Of a stretch of DNA of 64,000 bases, positions 27,153 to 36,241 are shown piece after piece. Position numbers and translations under genes: made by a program. This stretch comes from Actinoplanes sp040639655. GTDB taxonomy: Bacteria; Actinomycetota; Actinomycetes; Mycobacteriales; Micromonosporaceae. The notes under the pieces were generated by a model that ran no database searches, was not told where the DNA came from, and saw nothing but the letters and a program-made list of their open reading frames with translations. The number at the start of each line of letters is the position of its first letter. Within the stretch, counting starts at the first letter, position 1. The stretch spans positions 62,001 through 126,000 of the forward strand of contig NZ_JBFAAI010000021.1 in the NCBI RefSeq assembly GCF_040639655.1, written 5' to 3'.

Positions 27153-28164
27153 CCTGCGATCGGACACCGTCACCCGGCCCACCAAGGGGATGCGGGCCGC
27201 GATGGCGCGAGCCGCGGTCGGCGACGACGTGTTCGGCGACGACCCGACCGTCAACGCGCTCGAGGCTCACGTGGCGGCGCTGTTCGGGCACGAGGCGGCG
27301 CTGTTCGCCCCGTCCGGCACGATGGCCAACCAGATCGCGCTGCAGCTGGTCGTCCCACCCGGTGGTGAGTTGCTGGCGGGGGCGGACGCGCACGTGGTGA
27401 CGTACGAACTGGGGGCCGCCGCGGTGTACGGCGGCATCTCCAGCCGGACCTGGGGTTCCGACGGCGCCGCCCTGGACGCCGAGCGGATCTCCGAGATGAT
27501 CCGTCCGGCCGGCTACCCGTCGGTGCCGACCGCGGCGATCGCCGTCGAGCAGACCCACAACCTCGGCGGCGGCGCGGTGATCCCGTTGTCCACGTTGCAG
27601 GACCTGCGGGTCGCCGCCGACAGGCACGGGATCGCTCTGCACTGCGACGGCGCCCGGATCTGGCACGCGCACATCGCCGACGGGGTGCCGCTCGACGAGT
27701 ACGGCGGCCTGTTCGACACCCTCTCGGTCTGCCTCTCCAAGGGGCTCGGCGCACCGGTCGGCTCGCTCGTCGTCGGCAGCCGGGAACGCATCGCCAAGGC
27801 CCGGACCATTCGTAAACGGATGGGCGGCGGCATGCGGCAGGCCGGCATCCTGGCCGCGGCCGGACGGTACGCGCTCGACAACCACCTCCGGCGGCTCACC
27901 GAGGACCACGAGCGGGCCCGGCAGATCGCCGAGGCACTGGCCCCGTTCGGGGTGGTGGACCCGGAGAAGGTGCGGACGAACCTCGTACCGCTGAATCTGT
28001 CGAAGCACGACCTGGACGCGCCGACGCTTGCCGCACGCGCCGCCGAACGGGGCGTGCTGATCGCCGCGATGCTGCCCGGCCTGGCGCGGCTCGTCACCCA
28101 CCTGGACCTCGACGAGGCGGCCGTCGACCAGGCCATCGATGTCCTGAGCGATCTGCTGGCCTGA
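27145..28164 (+). CDS. ltaE: Low-specificity L-threonine aldolase
   Basis: 339 residues from GTG 27145, inside the aroG 3' end. PLP fold-type I enzyme: N-terminal LRSDTVTRPTKGMRAAM and DDVFGDDPTVN, then FAPSGTMANQIAL, HCDGARIWHA, and the PLP Lys in SVCLSKGLGAPVGS. Cleaves threonine to glycine and acetaldehyde. Probably co-transcribed with aroG, although the pathways differ. Confidence 0.9.
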   Translation: MADLRSDTVTRPTKGMRAAMARAAVGDDVFGDDPTVNALEAHVAALFGHEAALFAPSGTMANQIALQLVVPPGGELLAGADAHVVTYELGAAAVYGGISSRTWGSDGAALDAERISEMIRPAGYPSVPTAAIAVEQTHNLGGGAVIPLSTLQDLRVAADRHGIALHCDGARIWHAHIADGVPLDEYGGLFDTLSVCLSKGLGAPVGSLVVGSRERIAKARTIRKRMGGGMRQAGILAAAGRYALDNHLRRLTEDHERARQIAEALAPFGVVDPEKVRTNLVPLNLSKHDLDAPTLAARAAERGVLIAAMLPGLARLVTHLDLDEAAVDQAIDVLSDLLA

Positions 28165-28225
28165 CCTTTTCGTCCGCGGAAAAACCTGCGGGCGGGGGTG
28201 TGCGCGACCGATACGTCTCCACGTT

Positions 28226-29710
28226 ATGGCGCACACATCCCCAGCCCGCAGGGCAAAAGCATTTGCCGCCGCTGTCGCTGTCGCGGCCACCGTCGTTCCG
28301 CCGTCCGCTGCCCTCGCGGCGGGCTCTCCGCTCGGATCGCCCTCCGGGCCGGTCCGGGTGGTCTCGGCCGTCCCGGTCGTGCAGAGCGTCACCCCCGCGG
28401 TGGGCTCGGTCGACGGGGGTACGGCCGTCACCATTGCCGGATCCGGCTTCACGACCCTGGACCGGTCGGATCCGGCCGCGGTGCGGTTCGGTGACCTCCC
28501 GGCGACCCGCATCGTGGTGGTGAGCGACACCAAACTGATCGCGGTGGCCCCCGCGCAAGCCGGCGGCGATGTGCTGATCACCGTCGGGACCGGTCCGAAC
28601 GCGAGCCGGACCGCGTCGTTCGGGTACCGGAGAGCGCTGACCGCGGTGTTCGAGGGCATCACGACGACCGCGGTCGGAGGTGTGCAGATCCTCGTCGACG
28701 TGCCCGGCGGTGGTGCCGGTGCGACGTCGGCGGAGTTCACCACCCTGAAGATCACCGCGCTGGTCGGTGACGTCACCGCCAAGGTGACGTGGGTGAGCGC
28801 CGAACGGGTGAAGGTCACCGTTCCGGCCACCGGCAAGCTGGGTTCCTTCCCGGTGCGGCTGGTGCAGGACGGTTTTGCCGGGCCGCGGTCCGACGCCACC
28901 GTGACGTACCTGCCGGGCATCACCTCGGTCACCCCGTCCCGGGTCGGTACGGTGGGCGGCGACGCCGTGAAGATCGTCGGAGCCGGCTTCGGCACGGTGG
29001 ACCCGGAGGATCCGTCCGCGGTCACCGTCGGCGGGGTGCCGGCGGCGTCGTTCACGGTCGTCTCGGACACCGTGATCGAGGCGCTCACGCCGCCGGGGGA
29101 GGCCGGACCGGCAGCGGTCCGGGTCGTCACCGCGAGCGGCAGCAATCCCGAGTCGGCGGCGGCCCGGGTGTCCTACCTGGGGCAACTCGGCCTGGACCTG
29201 ACCGGTGACGTCTTCGTCCGGCCCGGCGGCGGCAAGCACCTGCTGGCTGTCAGCGGCGCCACCCTCGGAGCCGACGCGAAGGCCTTCGCCGCCTCGGGCA
29301 TCAGCCTGCGGCTGGGGAAGACGAAGCTGATCGCGTCCTGGGCAGACCCCACGCACCTGAGCGTCACCCTGCCGCCCCAGACCGGCAAGTCGGTGACCCT
29401 GACCCTGCTGAACGGCACCGTCAGCGCCGACGTCACCCTCCCGGTGGTTCCGGTGATCACCAGTCTTTCCGCGACCACCGACACGGTCGCCGGCGGACGG
29501 AAGGTCACCGTCAAGATCGCCGGTGCGACCACGGCGACCGACTTCCGGTTCGGCGCGGCCGGGGCCACCTGTGAGGGCGGCAACAGCGTGTACGTCTGCG
29601 TCGTCCCGCCCGCTGCCGAGGCCGGCCCGGTCTGGGTGCGGTTCACCTCGGGCGACGTGACGAGCCGCTTCACCGCGACCGCGACGTTCCGCTACTCCGA
29701 CCTCGACTGA
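28226..29710 (+). CDS. Secreted IPT/TIG-repeat protein, paralogue 1
   Basis: 494 residues. Signal peptide with Ala-rich core ending near ALAAG (residue ~33). At least two IPT/TIG immunoglobulin-like domains: VTPAVGSVDGGTAVTIAGSGF and VTPSRVGTVGGDAVKIVGAGF, plus further Ig-like segments with a Cys pair near the C-terminus (ATCEGG...YVCVVPP). No enzyme motif. Likely a cell-surface or secreted adhesion/structural protein. Confidence 0.8.
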   Translation: MAHTSPARRAKAFAAAVAVAATVVPPSAALAAGSPLGSPSGPVRVVSAVPVVQSVTPAVGSVDGGTAVTIAGSGFTTLDRSDPAAVRFGDLPATRIVVVSDTKLIAVAPAQAGGDVLITVGTGPNASRTASFGYRRALTAVFEGITTTAVGGVQILVDVPGGGAGATSAEFTTLKITALVGDVTAKVTWVSAERVKVTVPATGKLGSFPVRLVQDGFAGPRSDATVTYLPGITSVTPSRVGTVGGDAVKIVGAGFGTVDPEDPSAVTVGGVPAASFTVVSDTVIEALTPPGEAGPAAVRVVTASGSNPESAAARVSYLGQLGLDLTGDVFVRPGGGKHLLAVSGATLGADAKAFAASGISLRLGKTKLIASWADPTHLSVTLPPQTGKSVTLTLLNGTVSADVTLPVVPVITSLSATTDTVAGGRKVTVKIAGATTATDFRFGAAGATCEGGNSVYVCVVPPAAEAGPVWVRFTSGDVTSRFTATATFRYSDLD

Positions 29711-29736
29711 GACACCACTCCCGGGAGATTGCACCC

Positions 29737-30960
29737 ATGGCGACATCGAAGAAGTCCCGCCGGGCAGCCGGCCTCGCGGCGGTGGCCGTCGTCGCGGCGA
29801 CCGCCCTCTCCTCCGAGGTCGCGGCGTTCGCGGACCAGCGGACCGGCATTCTCGCCGACGCGGTCACCCTCGCCGCCGACTTCGAGGACGGGATCGCGGC
29901 CAAGGCGTCCGGCGGCACCGTCATCCCGGTGACCGTGACGGGCGGCTCCGTCGGCGACACGGCGCAGGCGTTCAGCGCTCTGCGGATCACCGCGAAGATC
30001 GGTGGTGTGACCGCCCCCGTCGCGTGGGTGGACGGCAGCCACCTCAAGGTCACCGCCCCGGCCACCGTCAAGGCGGCCGCCACGACGATGCGCCTGTTCA
30101 AGAACGGCGTGGCCGGCCCCGAGTCGAGCGACCGGGTTGGTTACCTCCCGATCGTGAACAGCGTGGCGCCGTCCGTGGTGAACGCCGCCGGTGGTGCCAC
30201 CGTGACGGTGACCGGGGCCGGCTTCCTCGGCGTCGACGCCGGGGACGCCTCGGCGGTCACCTTCGGCGGCACGAACGCGACGTCCTTCACCGTGGTCTCG
30301 GCATCGAGGATCACGGCGGTGGTGCCGGCCGGCCTGAACGGCCCGGCCACCGTACGGGTCTCGTCGACCGGCGGGGAGAGCCCGATTGTCCTCGGCAGCA
30401 AGGTCAGCTATCGAGCTGCGCTCGGCGTCTCCGGCGACCCGGTCGCCAAGTTCAACGGCGGTCCGACGATCCTCACGATCACCGGTGCCGGGCTCGGGGC
30501 CAACGCCAAGGCCTTCGCCGCCGAACGCGTCACCGTGCTGGTGGGTACCCGTAGCGTGACGGCCTCCTATGTCGACTCCACCCGGGTGAAGGTCACCATG
30601 CCGGCCGCCACGACCGCCACGGTGCCGGTGAAGGTCATGCACGACGGCATCGCCGGCGAAGCGGCCACCGTCACCATGGTCCCGGTCGTGACCGGCCTCT
30701 CGGCCCCGAGCGATGCGCTGGCCGGTGGCAAGAAGGTGACCGTCAAGGTGGCCGGTCTCAAGATCGCTGACGCCACCGGGTTCAAGTTCGGCGACAACCC
30801 GGCCACCTGCGAGAAGAAGGGCATCGGTACGGCCGTGACCTTCCTCTGCACCGTCCCGCCGGCCGGCGCACCCGGCCCGGTCACGGTGAGTTTCCTCGAC
30901 GGGGAGAACCGGGAGAGCCGGTTCACCGCGGCCGCCACGTTCAGTTACACCGTCAACTGA
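29737..30960 (+). CDS. Secreted IPT/TIG-repeat protein, paralogue 2
   Basis: 407 residues from ATG 29737 with GGGAGA upstream. Signal peptide to about residue 32 (AAFA-DQ). IPT/TIG domain VAPSVVNAAGGATVTVTGAGF and a C-terminal domain with a Cys pair closely matching paralogue 1. It lies 26 bases behind paralogue 1, so the pair probably arose by tandem duplication and is co-expressed. Paralogue 1 has one additional domain. Confidence 0.8.
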   Translation: MATSKKSRRAAGLAAVAVVAATALSSEVAAFADQRTGILADAVTLAADFEDGIAAKASGGTVIPVTVTGGSVGDTAQAFSALRITAKIGGVTAPVAWVDGSHLKVTAPATVKAAATTMRLFKNGVAGPESSDRVGYLPIVNSVAPSVVNAAGGATVTVTGAGFLGVDAGDASAVTFGGTNATSFTVVSASRITAVVPAGLNGPATVRVSSTGGESPIVLGSKVSYRAALGVSGDPVAKFNGGPTILTITGAGLGANAKAFAAERVTVLVGTRSVTASYVDSTRVKVTMPAATTATVPVKVMHDGIAGEAATVTMVPVVTGLSAPSDALAGGKKVTVKVAGLKIADATGFKFGDNPATCEKKGIGTAVTFLCTVPPAGAPGPVTVSFLDGENRESRFTAAATFSYTVN

Positions 30961-31631
30961 AGGGCCCCGACGAAGCCGCGGATGATCGGGTGCGGGTCGG
31001 TCCCGTCCCCGCTCAGCTCCGGCTGGAACAGCGTGGCCAGGAAGAACGGGTGGCCGGGCAACTCGGCCACCCGTACCTCCCCGGCCTCGTCGTGGCCGGT
31101 GAAGCGCATCCCGTGCGACGCCAGCAGATCCAGGTGGGCGACGTCGAGGCCGTAATCGCAGTGATAGCGCTCGACGGTCCGGCCGGCGCCGAGCAGCCGT
31201 TCGATGAGCGAACCGGGCGCCAGGGTGACGGCGGCCTGATGTCCGGCCAGGGAGCAGGACAGCGCGACGATCAGCTCGTCGTGGCCGGCCGGGCCGTACT
31301 CGGCGTGCTGGGCGGAGCGGAAGCCGCAGACGTCGCGGGCGAACTCGATCATGGCGTGCTGGAAGCCCGCGCATGTGCCCAGGAACGGGATGCCCTCGGT
31401 GCGGGCGGTGCGTACCGCGGTCAGCGCGCCCTCGACGCTGCAATACGGGCTGCCCGGGACCAGCCAGACCCCGTCGAACCTCCGCAGCGCAGCCGGATCC
31501 TCGGCGTCCCGGGTCGGGATCCAGTAGACGTCGAGATCCTGGTCGTCGCGGAGCGTGTCGAGCAGAACCGGGATGCGGGTGTGGGCGCGGACGGCCGGTG
31601 ACCGGTCGCCGACCAGGGCGATTCTCAACAT
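30945..31631 (-). CDS. CTP-synthase-type glutamine amidotransferase-like protein
   Basis: 228 residues from ATG 31631. Corresponds to the C-terminal amidotransferase domain of CTP synthase alone: LVPGSPYCSVEGAL, FLGTCAGFQH with the candidate nucleophile Cys, and GHPFFLATLFQPEL. The HPE catalytic dyad position reads QPE, so amidotransferase activity of the usual kind is doubtful. Known stand-alone relatives have no assigned function. Overlaps the convergent TIG gene by 16 bases. Confidence 0.78.
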   Translation of the reverse strand: MLRIALVGDRSPAVRAHTRIPVLLDTLRDDQDLDVYWIPTRDAEDPAALRRFDGVWLVPGSPYCSVEGALTAVRTARTEGIPFLGTCAGFQHAMIEFARDVCGFRSAQHAEYGPAGHDELIVALSCSLAGHQAAVTLAPGSLIERLLGAGRTVERYHCDYGLDVAHLDLLASHGMRFTGHDEAGEVRVAELPGHPFFLATLFQPELSGDGTDPHPIIRGFVGALQLTV

Positions 31632-31682
31632 GGGTCCACTCTCGCGCCTGCGCCACATCAGGTCCAACGATGGCTGCTGCAG

Positions 31683-31701
31683 TCAGCATTAGCATCGCTG
31701 A
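31683..31701. promoter_or_regulatory. Possible LysR box
   Basis: TCAGC, nine bases, GCTGA, overlapping the -10 box of the LysR gene; fits autorepression. Confidence 0.4.
31690..31695 (+). promoter_or_regulatory. -10 box of a leaderless promoter for the LysR gene
   Basis: TAGCAT ends 7 bases before GTG 31703, supporting this start over the in-frame ATG at 31670. Confidence 0.5.
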
Positions 31702-31702
31702 T

Positions 31703-32536
31703 GTGGAACCGCACCTGCTCCGTACCTTCGTGGCCGTCGCCGAGACCGGCTCGTTCTCCGCCGCCGCTCAACGACTCAGCTACACCCAGTCGGCGGTCTC
31801 CCAGCAGATCGCTGCCCTGGAGGCCGATCTAGGCACCCCGCTGCTGACCCGCCGCCCTGTCGCTCTCACCCCGGCCGGTGAGCGGCTGCACCGGCATGCC
31901 GCACTCATCCTGGTCCGGCTGGCCGCGGCCCGCGCCGACGTGACCCGCGCGGTCGCGCCGCCCGGCCGCCTCGTCGTCGGGCTAACCCCGCTGGCCTGGT
32001 CGTCACGGGTGTCGCGCGCGCTGACCCGGATCCGTGCCGAGTCGGCCCGCCTGGAGAGCCGGGTGCTGGTCGCCGACCGGGACCGGATCGTCGCCGCGTC
32101 CGCCACCGGTGAGATCGACATCGCCCTGATCGACGGATTCACCGCGCCGAACGACCCCCTGCCGCTCCCGGTGGCCGGGGCGGTCGGGGTGGCCGAGGAC
32201 GGGGCCGTGGTGGCGCTTCCCCGCGATCATCCGCTGACCGGGCGCCGGACTCTGGAACTCGCCGACCTCGCCGAGGCGTACTGGATCGACGCTCCCGTGG
32301 TGTCACCGCTGGCGGGCCTGCCGGTCGACGGCCTGCACACCGGGTTGCGTTACGAGGGAGCGGACGTGGCGGTGCTGCTGGGCCTGATCGAGGCGGGACA
32401 CGGCCTCTCGATCCTGCCCTCGAGCGTGGGGACCGGGGTCGTGCTGCCCCGTCTGGTCCACCGGGTCGAGCTGCTGGCCACGCCGGGCGCCGGTGACCCG
32501 GCGACCCGGCTCAGCGAGCTTCTCGCAGGCCCTTGA
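31703..32536 (+). CDS. LysR family transcriptional regulator
   Basis: 277 residues. N-terminal winged helix: HLLRTFVAVAETGSFSAAAQRLSYTQSAVSQQIAALEADLG; the C-terminal periplasmic-binding-like co-inducer domain follows, shorter than usual. Divergent from the amidotransferase-like gene, its likely target. Ends 26 bases inside the convergent nfo gene. Confidence 0.87.
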   Translation: MEPHLLRTFVAVAETGSFSAAAQRLSYTQSAVSQQIAALEADLGTPLLTRRPVALTPAGERLHRHAALILVRLAAARADVTRAVAPPGRLVVGLTPLAWSSRVSRALTRIRAESARLESRVLVADRDRIVAASATGEIDIALIDGFTAPNDPLPLPVAGAVGVAEDGAVVALPRDHPLTGRRTLELADLAEAYWIDAPVVSPLAGLPVDGLHTGLRYEGADVAVLLGLIEAGHGLSILPSSVGTGVVLPRLVHRVELLATPGAGDPATRLSELLAGP

Positions 32537-33371
32537 GCAGGGCGATGTCGGCGGCGTGGCCTTCGTGCTCGACCGTCGGCGTCTCCACGATGACCGGGAT
32601 GCCCTCGGTCGCCGGATGGGCGAAGAGCTCGGCGAACGGCGCCGTGCCGATCCGGCCCTTGCCGATCGTCTCGTGCCGGTCCCGCGTCGAGCCGCACTCG
32701 TCCTTCGAGTCGTTGGCGTGGATCAGCTGCAGCCGGCCCGGCCCGGCCGCCGCGACGAGCGCGTCCAGGGTCGCCGTCATGCCACCCGGGGTGACCAGGT
32801 CGTGCCCGGCCGCCCACGCGTGGCAGGTGTCGAAGCAGACGCCCATCCAGGGGTGGTTCTCCACCGCCGCCAGATAGGGCTCCAGGTCCTGCACCTTCGA
32901 CGCGAGGCTGCGTCCACCGCCGGCGCTCGGTTCCACGAGCAGTTTCGGCAGGCCCTCGGCGGCCGCCCGGTCGAGCAGCGGCAGCAGGCACTCGTGCAGC
33001 TGGTGCAGCGCCTTCTCGCCGTGCTCCTCGTCGACCGAGCTGCCGGCGTGATAGACGACCGCGGTGGCGCCGATCGCCTTGCCCCGGTCCAGGGCGTGCG
33101 CCAGCGTGGCGACCGATCGCTCCACCGTCAGCTCGGTCGGCGAGCCCAGGTTGACCAGCAGGGAGGCGTGGATGTACGCGGGCAGACCGCGCTCACCGAT
33201 GCCGTCGCGGAACAACACGTCCTGTTTCGGGTCGCCCGGAGGCAGGGCCCAGCCGCGGGAGTTGGAGACGTACACCTGGAGGGTCTCGGACCCCGCGGCG
33301 TCGACGTAGGGGAGGGCCGCTTTGGCCAGCCCTCCCGACGTCTTGGTGTGCGACCCGATCCGCTGGCTCAC
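32511..33371 (-). CDS. nfo: Endonuclease IV (AP endonuclease)
   Basis: 286 residues from GTG 33371, which overlaps the pknL stop (GTGA). TIM barrel with three-zinc ligands: VVYHAGSSVDE, LLVEPSAGGG, VCFDTCHAWAAGHDL, and HANDSKDECGSTRDRHETIGKGRIG. Cuts 5' of abasic sites in base-excision repair. Translation probably coupled to the kinase gene, an unusual pairing. Confidence 0.9.
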   Translation of the reverse strand: MSQRIGSHTKTSGGLAKAALPYVDAAGSETLQVYVSNSRGWALPPGDPKQDVLFRDGIGERGLPAYIHASLLVNLGSPTELTVERSVATLAHALDRGKAIGATAVVYHAGSSVDEEHGEKALHQLHECLLPLLDRAAAEGLPKLLVEPSAGGGRSLASKVQDLEPYLAAVENHPWMGVCFDTCHAWAAGHDLVTPGGMTATLDALVAAAGPGRLQLIHANDSKDECGSTRDRHETIGKGRIGTAPFAELFAHPATEGIPVIVETPTVEHEGHAADIALLKGLREAR

Positions 33372-35362
33372 AGGAAGCAGACCAGTTGTACGACGCTGCC
33401 CGGCGGCACGGGTGTGCCCGGCCCGGGGTTCATCTGCCGGGCGGTGGCGTTGGGGTCGCCGTTCAGCTGTGCCTGAAGTCCCAGAGCCTGGAGCGCGGCG
33501 GCCGCCTCCTGGCACGGGCGGTTGGTCACGTCCTGCAGGACCACCTGCGCGGGACCCCGGCTGATCCGGAGGGTGACCTGGGCGTTCTTCTCCACGCCGG
33601 TGCCCGCCTTGGGTGTCTGGCCGATCACCTCGTCGGCCGGCTTGTCGCTGTCCTCGAACTGTTCGGCCACCTGCAGGCCGCGCTGAGCGAGGATCGTCCG
33701 GGCGTTGTTGATGTTCTCGCCGACCAGGTCGGGGATGACGATCGGGGCCTTGCCCTTGCTCAGGATCAGGGTGACGGTGTCGCCCGGCTTGAGCTCGGTG
33801 CCGGCCTTCGGCTCGGTGGACAGCACCACGCCCTCGGCCGCCGTGTCGCTGTACTGGCCCTTGCCCTGTTTCACCTTCAGCTTGATCGCTTCCAGCTGGG
33901 CCTTGGCGAAGGCCAGCTCCTGGCCCTCCAGCTCCGGAACCGGGTGCACCTCGGGGCCGAGCGACAGGATGATCGTGATGTTGTCGCCCTTGACGATCTT
34001 GTCGCCCGGGCCGGGGTCCTGGATCTTGACCGAGCCCTTCGGCAGGTTCGGGTCGAACTGGCCGTCACCGACGATGACCTGGAAACCCTGCTGCTTCGCG
34101 TACGCCACGGCCTGCTCCTGGCTCATCGTGAGCAGCTGCGGGGCCTCGGTGTAGCGGCCGAGCGTCACCCACCAGGTGCTGCCCAGGACGACCAGTGCCA
34201 TCACCGCGATCAACGAGGTCAGCACGACCCGGCGCCGGTCGGAGAAGAAGCCGGCCAGCCCGCCGGCGGGTACCGCGGCCCGGCGGTGCGGCACGGTGCG
34301 GCCGCCCTGTTCCGGCAGCCGGGCCCAGGTCGGCCGGTGCGACGCCTGATAACTGGTGCCGGCCGGAACCGGTGGCACCAGAGCGGTCGCGTCGGCCGAC
34401 GGAATGGCCGGGACGATCCGGGTCGCGTCGGTGGTGCCGGGAGCGCCCGGGACCTGACGCAGCAGCGCGGTGTCGGCGTGCGTGACGCCGAGTCCCTCGC
34501 GGGTGGTCTGGACCTCGGTCAGGAAGGCGCCGGCGTCGGTCGGCCGGGAGCCGGGGTCGCGCCGGGTGGCCCGGGCGACGAGGCGGTCCAGGACCGTGGG
34601 CAGGCCGGGGACGATCGACGAGGGCGCCGGGACGTCGTTGTCGACGTGCTGCCAGGCCACCTCGACCGGCTCGGCGCCGTCGTACGGCACACGACCGGTG
34701 AGCATCTCGAAGAGCACGACGCCGGCCGAGTAGACGTCGGTGCGGGCGTCGGCGTGCCCGTTCTGCACGAGCTCCGGCGCCACATAGGCGACCGTGGCCA
34801 TGAGCTGGCCGGTGTCGTCGACGGTGCTCGCCTCGATGGCCCGGGCCAGACCGAAGTCGGCCACCTTGACCACCGCGTCGACCAGATCGGCCGTGCCGCC
34901 GCTGGGCGCCTCGGCGACCAGCACGTTCTCCGGCTTCACGTCGCGGTGGACCAGGCCGGCGCGGTGTGCGGCGGCGATCGCGGCGAGCATCTGCTCCAGG
35001 ATCGCCAGGGCCTCGACCGGGCTCAGCCTGGTGCGCTGGCTCAGCAGGTCCCGCAGGGTGCGGCCCTGCACGAACTCCATCACGAGGTAGGGCAGGCCCT
35101 GATGGCGGCCCTGGTCGTAGACGGCCACGACGTTCGGGTGGGTCAGGCGGGCGATCGTCTTGGCCTCGTCGGTGAAACGATCGACGAAGTGGACGTTCGT
35201 GGCCTGCGACGGGTGGATTATCTTCAGCGCTACGGTGCGCTCAAGCCGCTCGTCGGTGGCCCGGTAGACGGTCGCCATGCCACCACGGGCGACGCGACCG
35301 GTGATCCGGTAGCGCCCGTCAATCGTTGTGCCGATCAACGTATCGGCGACTGTGGTGTCCAT
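33368..35362 (-). CDS. pknL: Membrane Ser/Thr protein kinase with PASTA repeats (PknL)
   Basis: 664 residues. Kinase domain (~17-285): glycine-loop RVARGGMATVY, Lys47 in VALKI, HRDVKPEN, DFGLAR, and ATVAYVAPE. Pro-rich juxtamembrane segment, one transmembrane helix (LTSLIAVMALVVLGSTWWV), then four PASTA domains; the last has a Cys pair. PASTA domains in this family bind muropeptides, so it is probably a cell-wall sensor. Its neighbour resembles Rv2175c, the known PknL substrate in mycobacteria. A minus-strand TACACT 8 bases before the ATG suggests a leaderless transcript. Confidence 0.93.
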   Translation of the reverse strand: MDTTVADTLIGTTIDGRYRITGRVARGGMATVYRATDERLERTVALKIIHPSQATNVHFVDRFTDEAKTIARLTHPNVVAVYDQGRHQGLPYLVMEFVQGRTLRDLLSQRTRLSPVEALAILEQMLAAIAAAHRAGLVHRDVKPENVLVAEAPSGGTADLVDAVVKVADFGLARAIEASTVDDTGQLMATVAYVAPELVQNGHADARTDVYSAGVVLFEMLTGRVPYDGAEPVEVAWQHVDNDVPAPSSIVPGLPTVLDRLVARATRRDPGSRPTDAGAFLTEVQTTREGLGVTHADTALLRQVPGAPGTTDATRIVPAIPSADATALVPPVPAGTSYQASHRPTWARLPEQGGRTVPHRRAAVPAGGLAGFFSDRRRVVLTSLIAVMALVVLGSTWWVTLGRYTEAPQLLTMSQEQAVAYAKQQGFQVIVGDGQFDPNLPKGSVKIQDPGPGDKIVKGDNITIILSLGPEVHPVPELEGQELAFAKAQLEAIKLKVKQGKGQYSDTAAEGVVLSTEPKAGTELKPGDTVTLILSKGKAPIVIPDLVGENINNARTILAQRGLQVAEQFEDSDKPADEVIGQTPKAGTGVEKNAQVTLRISRGPAQVVLQDVTNRPCQEAAAALQALGLQAQLNGDPNATARQMNPGPGTPVPPGSVVQLVCFL

Positions 35363-35497
35363 CGGCGTGAAGTGTATGTGTCTTTCCAGTGGGGGTGACC
35401 CAGGATGTCACAGCTGAGTCCAAACGGGTACCCAAACGCGTCTGACCTGCACCGATTGACGTGGAACCCTTTCACATAAGGCGAAATACCGGTTTTG

Positions 35498-36205
35498 TCA
35501 GTGCCGGTTCCGATGGTGATGACCGTCACTGGCTGGCAGGGATGGGCTCGGCTCGGCCGAACTCGGCGAGACCTCCGTGGAGGGGGAGGCGGACACGGGC
35601 ACCGAGGGGGGCGGCGCGGTCGGCGTCGGTACCGGCGGTGTCTCGCAGTCGCACTCCGGCGAGCGGGTGACCGGCACCGTCGCCGGCCTGCTGGTCCGGC
35701 CCGTGACGGGGCCGGCCGCGGTTGCTGCCGGGAGCGTGGTGACGGCGGTTGCCGGTGCCGGCGCCCGTACCGCCGCCGGTGGTGTCGTCCCGCGGGGTTT
35801 GCGCGGAGCCGCCGGAACGCCGCCCATCCCGGCGTTGCCGCCCGTGCCCGTCCCGGTCCCGGCCTCCGTCCCGGCCGCCGGCGGCAGCGCGGCCGCGACC
35901 GCCGGAGCGGGGGTGTCGGTCATCCGGCCGGCGAAGGCGGTGGTCGCGACGAGATACGACCCGGCCGCCCCGCACGCGGCGAGTGCACAGAACGCGCTGA
36001 TCGCGACCAGTCGCCGCGGCGGCCGCGCGTCGGTCTCCGGCGGCTGGGCGGGCAGGTCCACCAGCGATCCGGGGAACGTGTTCATCCCGGTCGAGGTGAC
36101 GTCCGGGCCGGCCCCGGAACCCGGGCACGGGCGATGTCCCAGGTCGTAACGGATCGACCGCCATGCTCCGGCCATCTCGCCACGGATGCTTCGCCACAGG
36201 CTCAT
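35498..36205 (-). CDS. Membrane-anchored Pro/Thr-rich protein of unknown function
   Basis: 235 residues from ATG 36205 with GGAGA upstream. Basic amphipathic N-terminus (MSLWRSIRGEMAGAWRSIR), one helix around residues 75-97 (LVAISAFCALAACGAAGSYLV), then a long Ala/Pro/Thr-rich extracytoplasmic tail ending GHHHRNRH, with a CDC pair. No enzyme domain. Sits just upstream of pknL and opposite the Rv2175c-type gene, so a cell-envelope role is suggested. Confidence 0.6.
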   Translation of the reverse strand: MSLWRSIRGEMAGAWRSIRYDLGHRPCPGSGAGPDVTSTGMNTFPGSLVDLPAQPPETDARPPRRLVAISAFCALAACGAAGSYLVATTAFAGRMTDTPAPAVAAALPPAAGTEAGTGTGTGGNAGMGGVPAAPRKPRGTTPPAAVRAPAPATAVTTLPAATAAGPVTGRTSRPATVPVTRSPECDCETPPVPTPTAPPPSVPVSASPSTEVSPSSAEPSPSLPASDGHHHRNRH

Positions 36206-36241
36206 CAACTGTTCTCCGATCTGGTCTGGCACGCTGTACCG

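Noticed and set aside
27013..29145. 710-codon minus-strand frame across aldolase and TIG gene
   Set aside because: Repetitive Thr/Pro/Ser and Arg/Asp text with no family motifs; sits opposite two strong genes.
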